From: Pseudomonadota bacterium
Lineage (GTDB): Bacteria; Pseudomonadota; Alphaproteobacteria; Rhizobiales; Hyphomicrobiaceae
Direction of reading: 5' to 3'
Assembly: GCA_018242215.1 (NCBI GenBank)
Contig: JAFECG010000010.1
Coordinates: forward strand, 1-64,000
Length of the DNA stretch: 64,000 bases
Below the pieces are notes generated by a model that saw only the letters and a program-made list of their open reading frames with translations, was not told the DNA's origin and ran no database searches. A program made the position numbers and the translations under genes. Of this stretch, positions 28,901 to 38,162 are shown piece after piece; the stretch's first letter is position 1; each line of letters starts with the position of its first letter.

Positions 28901-28953
28901 AAGTGGTCTCACCCGTGTTCGTCGATCCCGAGGGAGCGCGACAGAATGCGTGA
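25906..28953 (+). CDS. soxA: Sarcosine oxidase alpha subunit
   Basis: The 1,015-residue alpha subunit. The N-terminal ~100 residues form the 2Fe-2S-fold domain without cluster cysteines (MLGRSFKYGRPRG). A NAD-binding Rossmann domain follows with VVIVGGGACGLFAALDLG at about 160. The C-terminal ~380 residues are the GcvT-like folate-binding domain (YGLMLDENGMVMDDGV, HVLRAEKGFIIVGQDTDGS). It receives the methylene group and transfers it to tetrahydrofolate. ATG 25906 was chosen because it overlaps the soxD stop and begins the family-typical MTDFRIRH; longer in-frame extensions lie inside soxD. Confidence 0.95.
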   Translation: MTDFRIRHPNARVDFRRPLSFSFDGQVYPGYAGDTLASALLGNGVRMLGRSFKYGRPRGIVGAGPEEPNALVQIEAGPLTIPNLKATQVELYEGLIARRTSGWPTLAFDLKSFCGPLSRFMPAGFYYKTFQNQKLWPYFETIIRQAAGYGSAPEEADPETYDHRHRHVQVVIVGGGACGLFAALDLGRSGLNVVLLDEQNEMGGWLLSSPHTSIGGESAEAWLRAILAELQSLPNVAVLTRTSAFALHDMNLLLAVEQLQDHRPLAERSESKPRQRLHRIRADRIILATGAIERPLVFGNNDLPGVLTASALTTYLNRYGVAVGKRVVLQTSNDHVYQGACDLARMGCSVVLADTRSRPNTVWEQRAHSAGVDVRPGYGIAAAHGGRTTHAARLAKLDGEQNTVLAPGPLIECDVVGSSGGLSPTVHLYCHDGGRPLWDESRLAFVAPEMGRAEAGIFCTGAVTGTFGLQAGLEQAQRVTDAVLASLQKSATRKARNLETDEPDSIPARRIFRVPDGKPEGHGKKAFVDFQNDVTAADIHLAVRENYRSIEHIKRYTALGFGTDQGKLSNVNGFAIAADAMGKSIPEVGTTTYRPAYSPVTFGTLAGAHEGDTFEPRRYTAMHAAHVKRDAVFENVGQWLRPQYFLRPGEDRDAAVRRECLAARRTVGIMDASTLGKIDIQGKDVREFLNRIYANAWTQLAPGKCRYGLMLDENGMVMDDGVTACISDRHFLMTTTTGGAARVLTWLENWHQTEWPDLDVYMTSVTDHWATAAVVGPKSREVLAKVCSDIDFAPSAFKFMDWREGTVADVPARVFRISFSGELAFEINVDASYGPHVWEALLEAGAEFGIMPYGTDAMHVLRAEKGFIIVGQDTDGSMTPFDLDMAWAVAMKKPFSFIGKRSLARSDTSAPNRKQLVGLLTEDPTVVLAEGAQIIEQSDLEPPVPMLGHVTSSYFSPELNRSIAMAVVRDGIQRRSEEGRKLGRDAVFAYADGKTHKVKVVSPVFVDPEGARQNA

Positions 28954-29578
28954 ACCGATCCCGCAGTCACCGCTCCATGCGTTCGGCCTTGCGAGCCAAG
29001 CCCGAGCTGTCGATGAGGGCTGCGGTGTCTGGGCCAACGAGATCGCGCTTCTCGGCTATATCAGCCTACGTGGCAATTCCGCCGACCCGGCTTTTGTCAA
29101 CAAGGTCACGTCAGTGACGGGTGTTCCGCTCCCGGTAGAACCCTGCTCGTTCGCCACGTCGGGCGGGATCAAGGTTCTTTGGCTCTCGCCGGACGAGTGG
29201 ATAATCGTCTGCGGAGGGCATCGTCTGAGCGATATCCTGGGTGGCCTGAGGTCCGGTCTTGAAGGTATCCGCAGCCAGATCGCCGACAATTCAGGCGGGT
29301 ATACGCAGGTTCTGCTAAAAGGCCGAAACGCCCTCGATGTGCTTCAGCACGCAAGCGTTTACGATTTCGCTTCATTGGCGCCAGGGCGTGTCGTTGGCAC
29401 AACCTTCGGAAAGTCGTCCGTTTATGCGCATCGGATGGATGAAGGATTCTGCCTTCTCGTGCGCCGCAGTTTCGCCGACTACATTTGGCGCTATCTTGCC
29501 CGCGCCGCGGCGCCGTATGGACTGGGCATTGCCGCTCTCGAAGCAACGGGCCACGCCGGGCATGGAGTGGCTGCATGA
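28946..29578 (+). CDS. soxG: Sarcosine oxidase gamma subunit
   Basis: A 210-residue subunit related to the GcvT fold. Characteristic segments are WLSPDEWIIVCG, SGGYTQVLLKGRNALDVLQ and RSFADYIWRYLARAA. It is the least conserved subunit and is needed for assembly. It overlaps soxA by eight bases and sdaA by four. Confidence 0.93.
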   Translation: MREPIPQSPLHAFGLASQARAVDEGCGVWANEIALLGYISLRGNSADPAFVNKVTSVTGVPLPVEPCSFATSGGIKVLWLSPDEWIIVCGGHRLSDILGGLRSGLEGIRSQIADNSGGYTQVLLKGRNALDVLQHASVYDFASLAPGRVVGTTFGKSSVYAHRMDEGFCLLVRRSFADYIWRYLARAAAPYGLGIAALEATGHAGHGVAA

Positions 29579-30972
29579 ACTATAGTGTCTTTGAAGTCTT
29601 TCGCATCGGAATCGGTCCGTCGAGTTCCCACACGGTCGGGCCGATGAGCGCGGTGAACAGTTTCATCGCTGAGCTGAAGGCCAGGAAGACGGATCATCTC
29701 GTTGACCGGGTCGTCGTCGAGCTTTACGGCTCGCTGGCGCTGACTGGCGTCGGGCATGCGACGGATTATGCAGTGATCGGCGGATTGCTTGGCGAGACGC
29801 CGGAAGACGCAGATCCGACGATACTCAGCCAGCGTATCGATGAAGTTCGACGGACGAAGCGGTTGATGTTCGGAGGGGGACATGAAATCGCGTTCACGCC
29901 CGAGACGGACCTTCTCTTTCACCGCAGTGAGATGCTCAGCGAACATCCCAACGGGATGATCCTCGAAGCATTCGATGCGCGCGGCGATTCGCTTTATCGC
30001 AATACCTATTTCTCAATCGGCGGGGGCGCCGTTCTCGACAAGGCCGCGCTCGCAGCGAGCCGTCGTACCGACGAAGTTCCACATCGCCCGGTCCGCTATG
30101 CCTTCGGCAGCGCCAAGGAGCTGCTGGCGCTGTGTCAGCGCTACAACCTGTCGATCGCCGACATCGTTTGGCGGAACGAGCTTGCCTATCAGGACGAGCC
30201 GACGACCCGCGCGAAACTACTCAAAGTCTGGACGGCGATGAATGACTGCCTGCAGCGAGGGCTCGGAACCGAGGGGGTATTACCGGGCGGTCTCGGGGTC
30301 AAACGCCGCGCGCCTGCGCTCTATCGCCAAGCGTGTGACGTCGATGGCAAACTCACAGCCGATTTCCGTGCGATGGATATGGTTTCGGCGTTCGCGATCG
30401 CCGTGAATGAAGAGAATGCTGCGGGCGGCCGAGTGGTTACCGCGCCAACCAACGGATCGGCTGGAGTCATTCCGGCCGTTCTCGCCTATTACACGCGTTT
30501 CTGCGATGCCGTCACGGATCCAGATACACGTGAGGATCACATCCTGACGTTCCTACTGACGGCGGCGGGCATCGGGATGCTCTACAAAAAGAATGCCTCG
30601 ATTTCCGCTGCGGAAATGGGGTGCCAGGGCGAGATCGGCGTCTCCTGTTCGATGGCGGCGGCGGGGCTCGCGGCGGTGATGGGCGCGAGTAGCGCCCAGA
30701 TCGAGAATGCCGCAGAGATCGGCATGGAGCACAATCTCGGAATGACGTGCGATCCGATCGGCGGACTGGTGCAGGTGCCGTGCATCGAGCGCAACAGCAT
30801 GGGGGCGATGAAGGCCATCAACGCGGCTCGTCTTGCGATGATGGACGATGGAGGACATCTCGTTTCGCTCGATGCGGTGATCGAGACGATGCGGCAGACC
30901 GGGCACGATCTGCAATCGAAATACAAAGAGACGTCGCTTGGCGGCTTGGCCGCGACCGTCGTTTATTGCTGA
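29575..30972 (+). CDS. sdaA: L-serine ammonia-lyase (single-chain, iron-sulfur)
   Basis: A 465-residue L-serine dehydratase that converts L-serine to pyruvate and ammonia using a 4Fe-4S cluster. The beta-domain starts with [16 protein letters not shown], and the catalytic domain has [18 protein letters not shown] and [18 protein letters not shown], which contain the cluster cysteines. Placed after soxG with a four-base overlap, it completes the route betaine to glycine to serine to pyruvate. The serine hydroxymethyltransferase needed between glycine and serine is not in the window. Confidence 0.94.
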   Translation: MNYSVFEVFRIGIGPSSSHTVGPMSAVNSFIAELKARKTDHLVDRVVVELYGSLALTGVGHATDYAVIGGLLGETPEDADPTILSQRIDEVRRTKRLMFGGGHEIAFTPETDLLFHRSEMLSEHPNGMILEAFDARGDSLYRNTYFSIGGGAVLDKAALAASRRTDEVPHRPVRYAFGSAKELLALCQRYNLSIADIVWRNELAYQDEPTTRAKLLKVWTAMNDCLQRGLGTEGVLPGGLGVKRRAPALYRQACDVDGKLTADFRAMDMVSAFAIAVNEENAAGGRVVTAPTNGSAGVIPAVLAYYTRFCDAVTDPDTREDHILTFLLTAAGIGMLYKKNASISAAEMGCQGEIGVSCSMAAAGLAAVMGASSAQIENAAEIGMEHNLGMTCDPIGGLVQVPCIERNSMGAMKAINAARLAMMDDGGHLVSLDAVIETMRQTGHDLQSKYKETSLGGLAATVVYC

Positions 30973-30998
30973 GGCAGGGTGCGTCCGAGGATCGGTGA

Positions 30999-33065
30999 AT
31001 GGCGGCTTACCCTCACATCTTCACTCCGATCAAGCTCAACCAGCTGACATTACCGAATCGCATCTATTCAACCGCACACGCTGAGGTCTACGCCGATGCG
31101 GGCGGCATGCCGGGCGACCGCTACATCCGCTATTACGAAGAAAAGGCCAAAGGTGGCCTCGGAATGGCGATCTGCGGCGGGTCGAGTCCAGTTTCGATCG
31201 ACGTTCCTCAGGGCTCATGGAAGCCCGTTAATCTCACGACGGATCGTGTGATCGAGCCGATGGCGCGTCTCGCCGAGACAGTACATCGCCATGGCATGAA
31301 GATCATGATCCAGGCGACGCACATGGGGCGGCGCTCGGCGTATGCAGGAGATCCCTGGCCGCATCTCGTTTCGCCGTCGGGTGTGCGGGAGTTCGTACAC
31401 CGCGGCAATGCCAAGGCGATCGAGATCGAGGATATCAGGCGTATCATCGGCGATTTCGCAGCGGCGGCGAGGCGGGTGAAAGCATCGGGGTTCGACGGCA
31501 TCGAGATTTCGGCCGCGCATCAGCAACTCATCGATCAGTTCTGGTCACCGCGCACGAATATGCGCACCGACGAATGGGGCGGCAGTCTCGCCAATCGCAT
31601 GCGGTTCGGCATTGAGGTTCTGCAGGCGGTGCGCGGGATCGTGGGCCGGGATTATTGTGTCGGCATACGCATGTGCGCCGATGAGTTTCACGATGATGGT
31701 CTCGATCACGAGACTCTGAAAGAGATCGCGCAGGCGATGTCCGAGACCGGGCTCATCGATTTCATCAGCGTCATCGGATCGGGTGCCGATACGCATAATA
31801 CGCTCGCAAACTGTATGCCGCCGATGGCGCTCCCGCCGGAACCGTTCGTACACTTGGCTGCCGGAATCAAGTCGGTCGTGGATGTTCCCATCCTGCATGC
31901 ACAAGGCATCCGCGATATCACGCAGGCGGAGCGCATCCTGGCGAACGGCATGGTCGATATTGTCGGCATGACGCGTGCGCACATCGCCGACCCGTACATC
32001 ATGAACAAGGTGCGCGAAGGCCGTGAGGATCAGATCCGCCAGTGCGTCGGCGCAAATTATTGCATCGACCGGATGTACTCGGGTTCCGATACACTTTGCG
32101 TCCAGAATGCCGCGACCTCGCGGGAGGCGACGATGCCTCATGTCATCGCTCCGACGAAGGGCACGAAAAGGCGGGTGGTTGTTGTCGGCGCCGGGCCTGC
32201 AGGACTCGAGGCAGCGCGTGTTTCGCGTTCGCGCGGACATGATGTGGTGCTCTTCGAGCGCAATAATGCCGTTGGCGGCCAGATCAATCTTGCCGCGAAG
32301 GCGCCACAACGCGAGCAGATGGCCGGCATCGTCCGCTGGTTCGACATGGAAACGAAACGGCTCGGCATCGACCGGCGGTTGGGCGTCGAAGCAACGACCG
32401 ACATCATCCTCGGCGAAGACCCCGACGTCGTCATTATGGCGACGGGCGGCCGGAGTTTCGTCGATCAGGTGGCAGGGTGGGGCGCGGCAGAAGGGGTGTC
32501 CGTCAGCTCTTGGGATATCCTTTCGGAAAAGGTGCCACCTGCGGAGAATGTGCTCGTTTACGATGGCATCGGCGCGCACGCGGGGTTCGGTACAGCCGAT
32601 TTTCTGGCAAGCCGCGGTTGCACGGTGGAGATCGTGACGCCGGATGTGAAGGTTGGCGATGATGTCGGCGGGACGACATTTCCGATCTTTTATCGTCGAC
32701 TTTATGCGCAAGGCATCATTCCGACGCCGAATTTCTGGCTCGATCGTGTCTATGCCGAAGGCAACAAAAAGATTGCGGTGTTACGCAACGAATATACCGA
32801 CGAGCTTGAAGAGCGCGCCGTCGATCAGGTGGTGATCGAAAATGGAATTACGCCAAACGCCGAGCTCTATTGGTCGCTGAAAGAGAAGTCGCTCAACCAC
32901 GGCCAAACCAATCTCAACGCGCTTTATGCCAACGAGCCTCAGCCAGCGCTGCGTGAACCGACTGAGGGCAATCGCTTTGTATTGTTCCGCGTTGGCGATT
33001 GCGTATCGATGCATAACATTCACGCGGCGATCTACGACTCTCTCCGGTTGTGCAAGGATTTCTGA
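30999..33065 (+). CDS. dgcA: Dimethylglycine demethylase subunit A (OYE-type flavoprotein)
   Basis: This 688-residue protein has an Old-Yellow-Enzyme-type TIM barrel at about 1-365 (FTPIKLNQLTLPNRI, GFDGIEISAAHQQLIDQF). An iron-sulfur segment RQCVGANYC...CVQN follows. The second half binds FAD/NAD (VVVVGAGPAGLEAARVSR). It is the family of dimethylamine/trimethylamine dehydrogenases; the operon setting with dgcB, ETF and gbcAB identifies it as the subunit that oxidises dimethylglycine to sarcosine and formaldehyde. GAGGA precedes the ATG. Given the lifestyle, a methylamine dehydrogenase role is the main alternative, but context argues against it. Confidence 0.9.
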   Translation: MAAYPHIFTPIKLNQLTLPNRIYSTAHAEVYADAGGMPGDRYIRYYEEKAKGGLGMAICGGSSPVSIDVPQGSWKPVNLTTDRVIEPMARLAETVHRHGMKIMIQATHMGRRSAYAGDPWPHLVSPSGVREFVHRGNAKAIEIEDIRRIIGDFAAAARRVKASGFDGIEISAAHQQLIDQFWSPRTNMRTDEWGGSLANRMRFGIEVLQAVRGIVGRDYCVGIRMCADEFHDDGLDHETLKEIAQAMSETGLIDFISVIGSGADTHNTLANCMPPMALPPEPFVHLAAGIKSVVDVPILHAQGIRDITQAERILANGMVDIVGMTRAHIADPYIMNKVREGREDQIRQCVGANYCIDRMYSGSDTLCVQNAATSREATMPHVIAPTKGTKRRVVVVGAGPAGLEAARVSRSRGHDVVLFERNNAVGGQINLAAKAPQREQMAGIVRWFDMETKRLGIDRRLGVEATTDIILGEDPDVVIMATGGRSFVDQVAGWGAAEGVSVSSWDILSEKVPPAENVLVYDGIGAHAGFGTADFLASRGCTVEIVTPDVKVGDDVGGTTFPIFYRRLYAQGIIPTPNFWLDRVYAEGNKKIAVLRNEYTDELEERAVDQVVIENGITPNAELYWSLKEKSLNHGQTNLNALYANEPQPALREPTEGNRFVLFRVGDCVSMHNIHAAIYDSLRLCKDF

Positions 33066-33067
33066 TC

Positions 33068-34948
33068 GTGTCGCTCGCGCCAGCCGTTACTATTTTGTTC
33101 TGGCTTGCGGTGTCGACCCTGGCGGTTGGCCTGGCGCGCCGGGCGCGGCTCTGGCGGGTCGGACAGGCCGCGCCCGTCGAATGGGCGGGTCTGCTGGCCG
33201 TTCCGAAGCGGTATTTCGTCGATGTGCATCATGTCGTTGCGCGTGACCCCTACATCGCGCGGGCGCATGTTGCGACGGCGGGCGGCGCCGTCCTGGCTCT
33301 CGGTCTCGTGGCGTTCAACTACGGTCTTGGGATTTATTTGCCGGTGCTGGACTGGGGGATCGTCGGTGCTGCCATCGCGATGTTGGGTGGTGTTTATTTC
33401 GTTTGGAAAAGGCGTCGTCAGCCGCCTCAGCGATTGTCACGCGGCGCCTGGGATCGGTTGCCCTACACGCTGGCGGCTTTTGCAATTGGTTTGCTCCTTT
33501 TGGTCGGGCTCCCCGCGGAAGCGCTCTCTGCCGCGATTGCCGCCATCGCTTTGGTTTTTCTCCTCGTAGGTTCAGCCGAGCTGGCGCTGGGTATCGGTAT
33601 CGGCGCGCCAATGAAGCACGCTGTCGCTGGGCTTCTGCATCTTGCCTTCCATCCGCGGCCTGAGCGTTTCGAGGGCTTGCGTTCGACGGCATTGAAGCCG
33701 CTCTCGCTCGATCGGCAGGAGTTCGGCGTAACTATTCCGGCCGATTTCCGCTGGAACCAGCTTTTGAGTTTCGATGCCTGTGTCCAGTGCGGAAAATGCG
33801 AACAGTCGTGTCCGGCCTTTGCGGCGGGCCAGCCGCTCAATCCGAAGAAGCTCATACAGGATCTCGTTTGTGGGTTGGCTGGTACGACGGATGCGGCGTA
33901 CGCGGGGCGTCCGTATCCCGGCATTGCGATAGGATCGCACCAGGGCGCTCCGCACGACGCTATCGTGCCGAAGCTGATCGAGCCGCAAACATTATGGTCG
34001 TGCACGACATGCCGAGCCTGCGTCGAAGAATGCCCAATGCTGATCGAGCATGTCGACGCCATCGTCGGCATCCGCCGAAGCTTGAATTTGACACAAGGTG
34101 ATGTGCCGGGGACTGCGCCGGATATTCTCGCCAATTTACGAGAAACGGAGACGCAGGGTGGTTATGACAACGCGCGGCGCTACGATTGGGCGATCGATCT
34201 CGACGTTCCGACTGCGGAGGCAGGAAAGCCGATCGACTTGTTGCTTATTGCAGGCGAGGGCGCGTTCGAAATGCGCTACCAGCAGACGCTGCGGGCACTC
34301 GTCAGAATTCTGAAGGCAGCGAAAGCGGATTTCGCGGTTCTCGGTGCATGTGAGCGCGATATCGGCGATACGGCGCGCCGGTTGGGAGATGAAGCGACGT
34401 TCCAGTCACTTGCGAGGCAGAACATCGAAACGCTTGCGCGTCTCGATTTCAAACGCATCGTTACTCCGGATCCGCATGTGCTGCACAGTCTGCGCAATGA
34501 ATATTCGGCATTCGGCGGTCGCTACGAAGTCGTTCACCACACGGCGTTGATCGATGAACTGATGGTTGCGGGCAAAGTGCCTTTCGGCAAACTTCCGGAT
34601 GCGCGAACGCTCACCTACCACGACCCGTGCTATCTCGGGCGCTATAACGGAGAGTTTGGAGCTCCGCGTGCGGTTCTGGGCAGGCTCGGGGTAGGCGTCC
34701 GTGAGATGGAGCGCTCCGGACTTCGCGCGCGCTGTTGCGGGGGAGGTGGGGGCGCGCCATTGACGGACATTCCGGGCAAACAGCGGATTCCCGATATGCG
34801 CATGGGGGATGCGCAAGCTGTGGGTGCAGAGATCGTTGCGGTCGCCTGTCCGCAATGCACGGCCATGCTCGAAGGCGTGGCCGGTGCGCGCGCCCAGGTT
34901 CTCGACATCGCTGAGCTTGTCGCTTTGTCGCTGGAGGCGCGTCCATGA
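33068..34948 (+). CDS. dgcB: Dimethylglycine demethylase subunit B (membrane Fe-S protein)
   Basis: A 626-residue protein. The N-terminal ~200 residues hold several membrane helices. Two 4Fe-4S ferredoxin motifs follow (CVQCGKCEQSCP and CTTCRACVEECP), and a C-terminal CCG domain has YHDPCYLGRYNG and RCCGGGGG. It probably carries electrons from DgcA toward the quinone pool. GTG 33068 is preferred to GTG 33050, which lies inside dgcA, because AAGGA is nine bases upstream. It begins two bases after the dgcA stop and overlaps the next gene by four. Confidence 0.9.
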   Translation: MSLAPAVTILFWLAVSTLAVGLARRARLWRVGQAAPVEWAGLLAVPKRYFVDVHHVVARDPYIARAHVATAGGAVLALGLVAFNYGLGIYLPVLDWGIVGAAIAMLGGVYFVWKRRRQPPQRLSRGAWDRLPYTLAAFAIGLLLLVGLPAEALSAAIAAIALVFLLVGSAELALGIGIGAPMKHAVAGLLHLAFHPRPERFEGLRSTALKPLSLDRQEFGVTIPADFRWNQLLSFDACVQCGKCEQSCPAFAAGQPLNPKKLIQDLVCGLAGTTDAAYAGRPYPGIAIGSHQGAPHDAIVPKLIEPQTLWSCTTCRACVEECPMLIEHVDAIVGIRRSLNLTQGDVPGTAPDILANLRETETQGGYDNARRYDWAIDLDVPTAEAGKPIDLLLIAGEGAFEMRYQQTLRALVRILKAAKADFAVLGACERDIGDTARRLGDEATFQSLARQNIETLARLDFKRIVTPDPHVLHSLRNEYSAFGGRYEVVHHTALIDELMVAGKVPFGKLPDARTLTYHDPCYLGRYNGEFGAPRAVLGRLGVGVREMERSGLRARCCGGGGGAPLTDIPGKQRIPDMRMGDAQAVGAEIVAVACPQCTAMLEGVAGARAQVLDIAELVALSLEARP

Positions 34949-36069
34949 GCGACGCGAAGCGGGTCGATCCGCGGCGACCATATCGCATGGCTTCGAGCGG
35001 CCTGCGCCGGATCGTGCTTGGCGAGATTATTTCAGGCGATCGCCTTCCGGCCGGAGAAAAACTTTCCTCGTCAACGCGTTCGAAGCCGTTGCGGACGAAT
35101 GTCGCGGCAAGCCGCTGGCACGTGGCCATTGCGCATTCGTATCGCGGGCGGCTTGATGATCATGCGCGCGAGGCTATCGCCGCTGCGGCTATCCTCGCCG
35201 GCCCGGAAACTGGAGTTATCGCTGCCGTGCTCGGGCCGTTTCTGGAGGACGCCGCTTTATTAGGGGCCGACAAGGCAGTCGTATTTCCGGAACTGGATGC
35301 AAGCCGGTTTCAGCCACAGCGTGAAGCGGCGACGATTCAAGCCTTGTTGGACGAATACCAGCCGGTTCATATTTTTATGCCCGATAACATACTCGGCGAT
35401 GGTGATCTCGGACGCCGACTGATTGCCAAAAATGGAAATTCCTCCGCAACGCATGTGGCTGAGATAGATGCGACGCACATTTCAATACCGTGGTCCGCCG
35501 GTTCGATTTTAGCTGGCGCACCTTTGCCACGCTTTGTGCTTTTGCAGGCAGGGGCGGTGGATAGCAACCTGCCGTTTCTCGGACTCGGCGAACAGATCCT
35601 ATGTTCTGGGGCGATGGGTGTGGCGGAGGATTGTCGCGATCTCGGAATGGAGTGCCCGGAAGGGGCGTCGATCCCCCTCGAAGAAGCGGATTTCATCGTC
35701 TCCGCTGGGAATGGCGTCAGCAACGTCGCGACGCTCGAAGATCTCGCGCGCTCTCTGGGGGCAGCCGTCGGTGCAAGCCGCGTTGCAGTCGACGACGGAA
35801 AGTTTCCGCGCGAGAAGCAGATCGGCGCGTCTGGAAAGACGGTGAGCGCTACGACGTATTTCGCAATCGGAATTTCGGGAGCCGTCCAACATTTGCAAGG
35901 CATCAAGGTCTGCCGTCACGTCATCGCCATCAATCGGGATCCAGGCGCGCCGATCGTCAAGCGGGCCGATCTCACGGTCATCGGGGATGCCGAAGAAATG
36001 ATGCAGGCGTTGATCGCTCGCGTCTCGCAAGCGCGGGCCCAGACGGAAGCCGCGGAGGTTGAGGAATGA
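34945..36069 (+). CDS. Electron transfer flavoprotein alpha subunit
   Basis: A 374-residue ETF alpha homologue, slightly longer than usual at the N-terminus. The FAD-binding C-terminal domain is intact: KTVSATTYFAIGISGAVQH, then IAINRDPGAPIVKRADLTVIGD. It pairs with the following beta subunit to take electrons from dehydrogenases. In pseudomonads a dedicated ETF pair lies beside dgcAB, as here, so this is probably the specific acceptor for dimethylglycine demethylation, not the housekeeping ETF. Confidence 0.9.
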   Translation: MSDAKRVDPRRPYRMASSGLRRIVLGEIISGDRLPAGEKLSSSTRSKPLRTNVAASRWHVAIAHSYRGRLDDHAREAIAAAAILAGPETGVIAAVLGPFLEDAALLGADKAVVFPELDASRFQPQREAATIQALLDEYQPVHIFMPDNILGDGDLGRRLIAKNGNSSATHVAEIDATHISIPWSAGSILAGAPLPRFVLLQAGAVDSNLPFLGLGEQILCSGAMGVAEDCRDLGMECPEGASIPLEEADFIVSAGNGVSNVATLEDLARSLGAAVGASRVAVDDGKFPREKQIGASGKTVSATTYFAIGISGAVQHLQGIKVCRHVIAINRDPGAPIVKRADLTVIGDAEEMMQALIARVSQARAQTEAAEVEE

Positions 36070-36848
36070 ACGGATTCTCCGTCGCTGTCCTAATTTCCGC
36101 CGGACGACATCCGGTCAGCGGAGCGCCACGTGCATGCCGGGGCGATGTCGCGGCGATGGCGATGGGCAAATCGCTGGTCGGCGATGAGCTTCGTGTCATT
36201 CATGCGGGTAAGCGGGACGAACCGTCGCTTCAAGATTATATGGCTTATGGTGCAGGGACGATCGATGTGATCGAACTCGCTGCCGAAAGCGACGTTTGCT
36301 CTGCGCTTGCCAGTTCTCTTGGTGAGGTCGATCTCATCTTGACCGGCGGCCGCGCAGAGCAAGGGCTGGGCAGTGGCCTGCTTCCATATCTGCTCGCCGA
36401 CGCGCTCCGGCGTCCGGTGTTGGCGAATGTGATTGACGCGAAAATTGAAGATGGCGGAGCCGGAGCATTTGAAGCGCGTGTTCGCCAGTTCCTGCCGAAG
36501 GGCCAGCGGCGCCGAATTGCTGGCCCGCTACCGCTCGTTATCGCCGTTCATCCAATTGCGGCGTCCCAGCTCAAATATGCCTATGCCCGCCGCGTTTCCG
36601 GCCGGACGGAGATCTTATCCGATCTGTCCGCGTCGAATCGGGCGGTGGGACCGAACTGGACAGTTGAAATGGTTCCAAGACGACCAGTGCGTCTCAGGGC
36701 TCAAGACAAGAAGAGCGCGCATGCGCGTCTGCTCTCGGCCATCGTGTCTGAGACGAAAGGCGGCGTTGTCGCTTTTGAAGGGACAGTCGTCGATAAAGCA
36801 CAAGTGGTGCTGAATTATCTGAGAGAACATCGCCTCGTCGAGTTTTGA
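36066..36848 (+). CDS. Electron transfer flavoprotein beta subunit
   Basis: A 260-residue divergent ETF beta. It keeps the nucleotide-binding pattern DLILTGGRAEQGLGSGLLPYLLADAL and a basic C-terminal half. It overlaps the alpha subunit by four bases. The short linker typical of the AMP-binding loop is poorly conserved, which fits a dedicated ETF. A 27-base gap with a strong GGGAGGA separates it from gbcA. Confidence 0.88.
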   Translation: MNGFSVAVLISAGRHPVSGAPRACRGDVAAMAMGKSLVGDELRVIHAGKRDEPSLQDYMAYGAGTIDVIELAAESDVCSALASSLGEVDLILTGGRAEQGLGSGLLPYLLADALRRPVLANVIDAKIEDGGAGAFEARVRQFLPKGQRRRIAGPLPLVIAVHPIAASQLKYAYARRVSGRTEILSDLSASNRAVGPNWTVEMVPRRPVRLRAQDKKSAHARLLSAIVSETKGGVVAFEGTVVDKAQVVLNYLREHRLVEF

Positions 36849-36875
36849 GGCAGCCCCGTCAAGTGGGAGGACCAG

Positions 36876-38156
36876 ATGCAGATATCGAATGAGCTTCGGT
36901 CCCTGATTGCACGCCGGCGGCCAGGATATAGCCTGGAAGCGCCCTTCTATCAGGAAAAGGACATCTTCGATCTCGATATGGAGGTCATCTTCGGGCGCAC
37001 CTGGATCTATGTCGGCTCGGAGCCCGATATTCCCGAGCCGGGAGATTACTTCACCGTGCCTGTCGGAAAGACATCGATCGTCGTCGCACGAGATGACGAC
37101 ATGTCAATTACGGCTTTCCACAATGTCTGCCGCCATCGTGGCGCGCGCCTTTGCGATGGCGACAAGGGAAGTATCGGCAATGTCGTCTGTCCCTATCATC
37201 AGTGGACATACGATCTCAGAGGTAATCTCATCCATACCGAGCACATGGGCGCCGACTTCGACCGGAGCAAATTCGGCTTGAAGATGGTACATGTGGGCAA
37301 TGTGGGCGGCCTCATTTTCATTTGCCTCGCCGAGCAGCCACCAACAGATTTTGAACAGATGCGGCGCGAAATGGAGCCCTATATCCTGCCGCACCAGATT
37401 CACAATTGTAAGATCGCGTTCGAAGAAGATCTCATCGAGAACGGCAATTGGAAGTTCACGATGGAGAACAATCGGGAATGCTATCATTGCAAGGCTAACC
37501 ATCCCGAACTTACGGTCTCTCTTTACGAGTTTGGGTTCGGCTATCAGCCGTCGCCCGAAAATGCCGATGAGGTGCGGGCTTTCAAGGATCTGACGACGCA
37601 GGAGCACGCGCGCTGGGAATCCTGCGGCTTGCCGTCCGTCGAACTCGAATTTCTGGACAGCCGCGTGACGGCTTTCCGTACCGAACGCTTGCCTCTCGAC
37701 AAGGCGGGCGAGTCACAGACGCTCGACAGTAAAGTTGCCTGCAAGAAGCTGCTTGGCGATCTTGAACAGCGGAATCTCGGTGGGCTATCATTCTGGACGC
37801 AGCCAAACTCCTGGCACCATTTCATGAGCGATCACATTGTGACGTTCAGCGTGCTGCCGATCGATCCGGAGCATACGCTGCTGCGAACCAAATGGCTCGT
37901 TCACAAGGACGCGGTCGAGGGGCGTGATTACGATCCCAAGGAGTTGAGTGCTGTCTGGCACGCCACGAACCAGCAGGACGGGGCGCTCGTCGAGCGCACG
38001 CAGGTTGGTTCCCACAGCGCGGCCTATCAGCCAGGGCCCTATTCTCCATTTACCGAAGAATTAGTTGAGAAGTTCATGTCCTGGTATTTGCAGCGGTTGC
38101 GCTCGGAGACCGGACATGAATCGGCAACCGTCAGCTCTTTTGCGGTGAGTGCCTGA
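36876..38156 (+). CDS. gbcA: Glycine betaine monooxygenase, Rieske oxygenase subunit
   Basis: A 426-residue Rieske non-haem iron oxygenase. Rieske ligands are Cys85 and His87 in NVCRHRGARLC, and Cys105 and His108 in VVCPYHQWTYD. The mononuclear iron site is in ENNRECYHCKANHPEL. With GbcB it oxidatively removes the first methyl group of glycine betaine, giving dimethylglycine and formaldehyde. GGGAGGA lies just upstream of the ATG. Length and motifs fit the GbcA/stachydrine demethylase family; the neighbours favour betaine as substrate. Confidence 0.93.
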   Translation: MQISNELRSLIARRRPGYSLEAPFYQEKDIFDLDMEVIFGRTWIYVGSEPDIPEPGDYFTVPVGKTSIVVARDDDMSITAFHNVCRHRGARLCDGDKGSIGNVVCPYHQWTYDLRGNLIHTEHMGADFDRSKFGLKMVHVGNVGGLIFICLAEQPPTDFEQMRREMEPYILPHQIHNCKIAFEEDLIENGNWKFTMENNRECYHCKANHPELTVSLYEFGFGYQPSPENADEVRAFKDLTTQEHARWESCGLPSVELEFLDSRVTAFRTERLPLDKAGESQTLDSKVACKKLLGDLEQRNLGGLSFWTQPNSWHHFMSDHIVTFSVLPIDPEHTLLRTKWLVHKDAVEGRDYDPKELSAVWHATNQQDGALVERTQVGSHSAAYQPGPYSPFTEELVEKFMSWYLQRLRSETGHESATVSSFAVSA

Positions 38157-38162
38157 ACCACC

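Noticed and set aside
30999-34948. Trimethylamine or dimethylamine dehydrogenase locus
   Set aside because: The flavoprotein resembles these enzymes, but the Fe-S partner, dedicated ETF, gbcAB and soxBDAG neighbours fit dimethylglycine demethylase better.
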